From Deltaproteobacteria bacterium (GTDB lineage: Bacteria; Desulfobacterota; JADFVX01): DNA of 64,000 nt. The stretch covers positions 43,723-107,722 of the forward strand of contig JAOUBX010000006.1 of assembly GCA_029860075.1 (NCBI GenBank), written 5' to 3'. A program made the translations under genes and the position numbers. Below, piece by piece: positions 61,293-64,000 of the stretch. The notes beneath the pieces are model-generated. The model did no database searches. It worked only from the letters and a program-made list of their open reading frames with translations, and was not told the origin of the DNA. Position 1 is the stretch's first letter, and the number at the start of each line of letters is the position of its first letter.

Positions 61293-62507
61293 ATGATGGT
61301 TAGAGAAGCGGTTATTTTATTATTATTCTTTACGTTAATTTTGAGTGGCACTTCTTATGGCGCGGAGAAGTATGGTTATAAACTGGGCAAGTCGGGCGCA
61401 CTGCTCTATATTGAAGGTGATGTGGCAACAGGTTATGAAACAAACGTATTTCACAGCCCTGACAAGGTGGTTGCTCACCCTGTCTATGGAACAAAATCGG
61501 GTCTTGAAAAAAGTGACTTTTTTCTTGCCATGGAAGTTGGCGCTCATATAAAGGGAGCATGGAACGAAAAAAACAAATATAAAGCAGGCGTGGCTATTGG
61601 AGGAAAAAGATATTCTAATCACGATGTGCTCGATGAAACGACGGGCAAGGTTAAGCTCGATTCACGCCACAAAATCAATAAGAGGCTTAAAATCAAACTC
61701 CATGCTGATTTTAGGAAAAAAGAAAGGGATGAGACGAACATATTCGGCGACAAATATATCCAGGAATATTCCTATCGCTCTATCTATACGGGTCCCGATT
61801 TTATATTTGTTATCAGGCCGGAAGATAAAAATAGGGAAAGGAAATTTGGTGAAACCCTGTTGACTTTAAAAGGGCGGTACAAGGATAAAGATTATGACGA
61901 ACCGCCGGCGCCCTACGAATCATACGATTATACTGAACATAGATCGATTGTCGCCATGGAACAGGTTATTGCAGAAAAGTATCAACTTGAGCTTGAATAT
62001 GACCAGAGGGCAAGAGAATACAGGGAGGACCTTGCCAAGGAGGCTAACGGTGGCGACAATGTATTAGGCAAAAAGCGTGAGCTCGAATACCGGTCGATTA
62101 TGGTTGGGGTAAAGGCGAAGTTGAATAAGCGGGGGAAAGTAGCTGTCGAACTGACTGCCCGGGAAAGAGAAGATACCTACCAGGATTATGACAGCTATTC
62201 GGCGAAGATCCTGGACGTGCATTTTGATTACGATTTTGATGATAAAAATACCATTGAGGTTAAAGGGGACTATGAAACTCGTAAGTACAAACGCCGGACT
62301 GCTCCGTCACCGGGGGTAAACCCTAAACTGGATTATACCTATTTTGACTTCTCAATCGAATATGATTATAAGTTTCACTATAAAAGAAAGCTCTACCTTG
62401 AATTTGAACGGAAAAGCAGGGACAGCAATACGGAAGATGAAAATATCTCAATAAGAAGAGCATATACAAACTACGTCCTGTGGGCTGGAGTAAAGGTTCG
62501 CTATTAA
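61293..62507 (+). CDS. outer-membrane β-barrel protein
   Basis: The 404-residue product has a signal peptide cleaved near S-Y-G-A (residue 22) and a long series of alternating amphipathic strands (for example K-L-K-I-K-L-H-A-D-F, Y-Q-L-E-L-E-Y-D, I-E-V-K-G-D-Y-E-T-R). It ends with V-K-V-R-Y, as expected of an outer-membrane protein. It is the last gene of the ligase operon. I chose ATG 61293 near the stop of the TPR gene; a longer frame from 61,143 overlaps it. Confidence 0.85.
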   Translation: MMVREAVILLLFFTLILSGTSYGAEKYGYKLGKSGALLYIEGDVATGYETNVFHSPDKVVAHPVYGTKSGLEKSDFFLAMEVGAHIKGAWNEKNKYKAGVAIGGKRYSNHDVLDETTGKVKLDSRHKINKRLKIKLHADFRKKERDETNIFGDKYIQEYSYRSIYTGPDFIFVIRPEDKNRERKFGETLLTLKGRYKDKDYDEPPAPYESYDYTEHRSIVAMEQVIAEKYQLELEYDQRAREYREDLAKEANGGDNVLGKKRELEYRSIMVGVKAKLNKRGKVAVELTAREREDTYQDYDSYSAKILDVHFDYDFDDKNTIEVKGDYETRKYKRRTAPSPGVNPKLDYTYFDFSIEYDYKFHYKRKLYLEFERKSRDSNTEDENISIRRAYTNYVLWAGVKVRY

Positions 62508-62533
62508 CCCGTAAAATACTTTGAATCCCTGCT

Positions 62534-62596
62534 GGCTGTATTCACCCCGTTTATCGGGATAAAGCGGGAAGGCGGTCTCCATGCCTATACCCCGCC
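62534..62596. repeat. structured repeat, copy downstream of the ligase operon
   Basis: GGCTGT...TTTATCGGGATAAAGCGGGAAGG (core at 62,550-62,572) repeats the element at 56,683. The GCGGG/CCCGC stem and the shared loop end just before the terminator. Confidence 0.65.
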
Positions 62597-62617
62597 GCAA
62601 GGGCGGGGTATTTTTTT
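62588..62617 (+). terminator. terminator of the ligase operon
   Basis: TACCCCGCC / GGGCGGGGTA with a four-base GCAA loop, followed by TTTTTTT. It is shared with the convergent minus-strand lipoprotein gene in position. Confidence 0.92.
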
Positions 62618-63692
62618 ACAGGCCCCAGCCCCAGTATTCCAGGAAAGCCGGAAAGTCGCGCATGTCCGATTCGTCCCGTGCCCAGGGTTTAAGGCTTGTA
62701 TAGAACCGTGTGCCTTCGGATTTATCTTTGCCCAGCATTTTGTCTTCCCCGATGCGCCAGTCAAAGGCCCACCAACTCATAAGCAAGCGCTCCCAAAACT
62801 TGTGGCTCATTTTAACATAGCCTTTTCTCGGGCCGTCATGCTCGAAGAAAGAGGTTGTGCCCTTTTTTTCCAAAGGAAGCTGTTCCAGTTTTTTCATAGG
62901 GATGAGTTTTGTTTCAACGCTGTTTTTTCTTTTAAAGACCTTTTCTGTCTTTTCTAGCCAGAGATCCATAATCCTGTGAGTAGCATCCCTGAAAAGAATC
63001 ATTGTTTTTAAAGAACTATGGAAGGCGCCTTTATAATCCAGAATACCCGGCAAACTTTCACCCAATACAATTTGTCTCTTATCATCCCATTTGTGAGGCA
63101 TCATTTCACGGGGAAGAAAGGAGGTCGGAATAAAAGCAATATAGCAGCCACAGGTGTGAACAGTCGTATAGAGGAGCGGTTCTTCTTTTTCATTAAGCGT
63201 TATTGCGATAAAGAGTCCGCCGTTATTACCGGCAGTGAGATTAAAAGAGGGTACTTTTTTAAAATGTACCCTGTAAAAGAGGTTGGTATATTTCCCCTTT
63301 TCCGTCTCAAAAATCCTTTTTTCGTAAAATACGGCGGCCCTGCCGGGATCAACGAAGATTTTCTCTTCTCCTTTTTTATCTGTTCTTGCTGCCGGTGTTC
63401 CGATAAGGTTGTATTTTTTTTCAGGCCTTTCAACAATGAAGACCGGTGCATGGCGATTAAAGATTCCTTCCCCCTCTTCAGCAATAAAGGTCTTCTGCTC
63501 TTCATCGAGGGGATGCCTCGGTAGCGTTGTGCAGGAAGGCAACATAAGGAGGGATGCAATTAGCAGACAGATTAAACCTTTGAGTTTCTGAATCCCCGGC
63601 GCATGTATTTCCTGCTGCCTGTTCTTGTAAAGGAGTAACTTATTCTGTGCACTCATGCCCCGATGTTTGTGGTGAGGCGCCTGATTTTTCAT
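62616..63692 (-). CDS. large lipoprotein of unknown function
   Basis: The 358-residue product has an unusually long basic N-region (about 37 residues) before a hydrophobic stretch and a lipobox L-M-L-P-S-C. The mature part has a C-x-C cysteine pair in T-C-G-C-Y and a W-rich end. Not recognised. I chose ATG 63692 because it follows a GCAGGAGTC site; a longer frame from 63803 has none. It converges with the β-barrel gene. Confidence 0.75.
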   Translation of the reverse strand: MKNQAPHHKHRGMSAQNKLLLYKNRQQEIHAPGIQKLKGLICLLIASLLMLPSCTTLPRHPLDEEQKTFIAEEGEGIFNRHAPVFIVERPEKKYNLIGTPAARTDKKGEEKIFVDPGRAAVFYEKRIFETEKGKYTNLFYRVHFKKVPSFNLTAGNNGGLFIAITLNEKEEPLLYTTVHTCGCYIAFIPTSFLPREMMPHKWDDKRQIVLGESLPGILDYKGAFHSSLKTMILFRDATHRIMDLWLEKTEKVFKRKNSVETKLIPMKKLEQLPLEKKGTTSFFEHDGPRKGYVKMSHKFWERLLMSWWAFDWRIGEDKMLGKDKSEGTRFYTSLKPWARDESDMRDFPAFLEYWGWGL

Positions 63693-63794
63693 TTTGACTC
63701 CTGCAAAAAGATTTTTTTCCTTGACTCTATTCGCCTGAAGGCATTGTCCGGTTGGTAAATTGTAATGATTAATTTTAAGGTAAACAGGCCATAA

Positions 63795-63854
63795 AATTGT
63801 CATTTTACCCCAGGGCGCTTGTCACTTTGTTCGGGCGCATTCGAAATGACAATT
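63795..63854. promoter_or_regulatory. inverted repeat upstream of the lipoprotein gene
   Basis: AATTGTCATTT and AAATGACAATT are perfect 11-base inverted repeats separated by 38 bases, about 100-160 bases upstream of the start. They could be a regulator site or a small element end. The region 63,693-64,000 holds no gene that I can see. Confidence 0.35.
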
Positions 63855-64000
63855 AAAACTGCAAATTCCTAAACGTACATTGCTGCATCCAACGGCCCTT
63901 TCCAGAATTATAGCATAAAATGGTCTTCATTTAAGGCATGCGCGTTGATTATCTCCTTCAGCTCTGATAAACTGAAGCATTATTCCGGCTTTTTGAGGAT

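Overview
The window looks like chromosomal DNA of a Gram-negative bacterium. I favour a deltaproteobacterial (Desulfobacterota-like) lineage, but only weakly. The evidence is a complete split-subunit complex I operon, outer-membrane β-barrel and lipoprotein genes, an ArsS-type radical SAM protein, a LysR protein resembling selenium-metabolism regulators, and frequent TTG/GTG starts. No rRNA gene or species marker is present. The only RNA gene is one tRNA-Thr(CGU).

Region 1 (1-14,240) is a nuo operon, from a truncated nuoC through D, E, F, G, H, I, J, K, L, M and N. It encodes the proton-pumping NADH:quinone oxidoreductase. A stand-alone cyclic-nucleotide-binding-domain gene sits between nuoG and nuoH. 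A small DUF1858-like gene ends the cluster just before a strong terminator. Region 2 (14,270-25,430) is ordinary chromosome: a minus-strand arsS-like / ferritin-like / gpsA group, gatCA, a substrate-binding lipoprotein next to a Cache-HAMP-HisKA_2 sensor kinase, a secreted transglutaminase-like protein, a LysR regulator, and an XRE regulator with a perfect palindrome upstream.

Region 3 (about 25,700-50,950) is the unusual part: an AT-rich array of about 28 small genes, essentially all on the + strand, separated by attC-like recombination sites. For at least nine cassettes the GTTRRRY-type box before the gene is the exact reverse complement of the RYYYAAC-type box after it, which is the signature of integron cassettes. 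No integrase gene is in the window, so this is a CALIN-type array (attC sites lacking an integrase) or the distal part of a sedentary integron. Cassette products are mostly exported or membrane proteins (CAP, YARHG, SIMPL, NlpC/P60, TIMP-like, NADase-type glycan-binding, DUF3592, SPFH) with a few cytosolic ones (HEPN, GNAT, GrpB). Five 138-139-bp elements with CTGTAGGA inverted ends lie, all in one orientation, exactly between an attC site and the next gene. Several GTAGG...CCTAC MITE-like elements and REP-like palindromes are also present. A non-cassette island (about 37,200-42,950) interrupts the array. It holds a possible CheD/NTAN1-like protein, a 1394-residue β-rich and coiled-coil protein of unknown function, and a REP-associated tyrosine transposase flanked by 16-bp inverted repeats.

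Region 4 (50,959-64,000) is chromosome again: a c-type cytochrome, tRNA-Thr, a COG2509 flavoprotein, a small lipoprotein, the ABC-F translation factor EttA, and an SH3-domain protein. It ends with a four-gene operon (transglutaminase-7TM, ATP-grasp ligase, TPR protein, outer-membrane β-barrel) that looks like an envelope peptide-ligation or modification system. This operon is bracketed by two copies of a structured repeat. A convergent lipoprotein gene closes the window.
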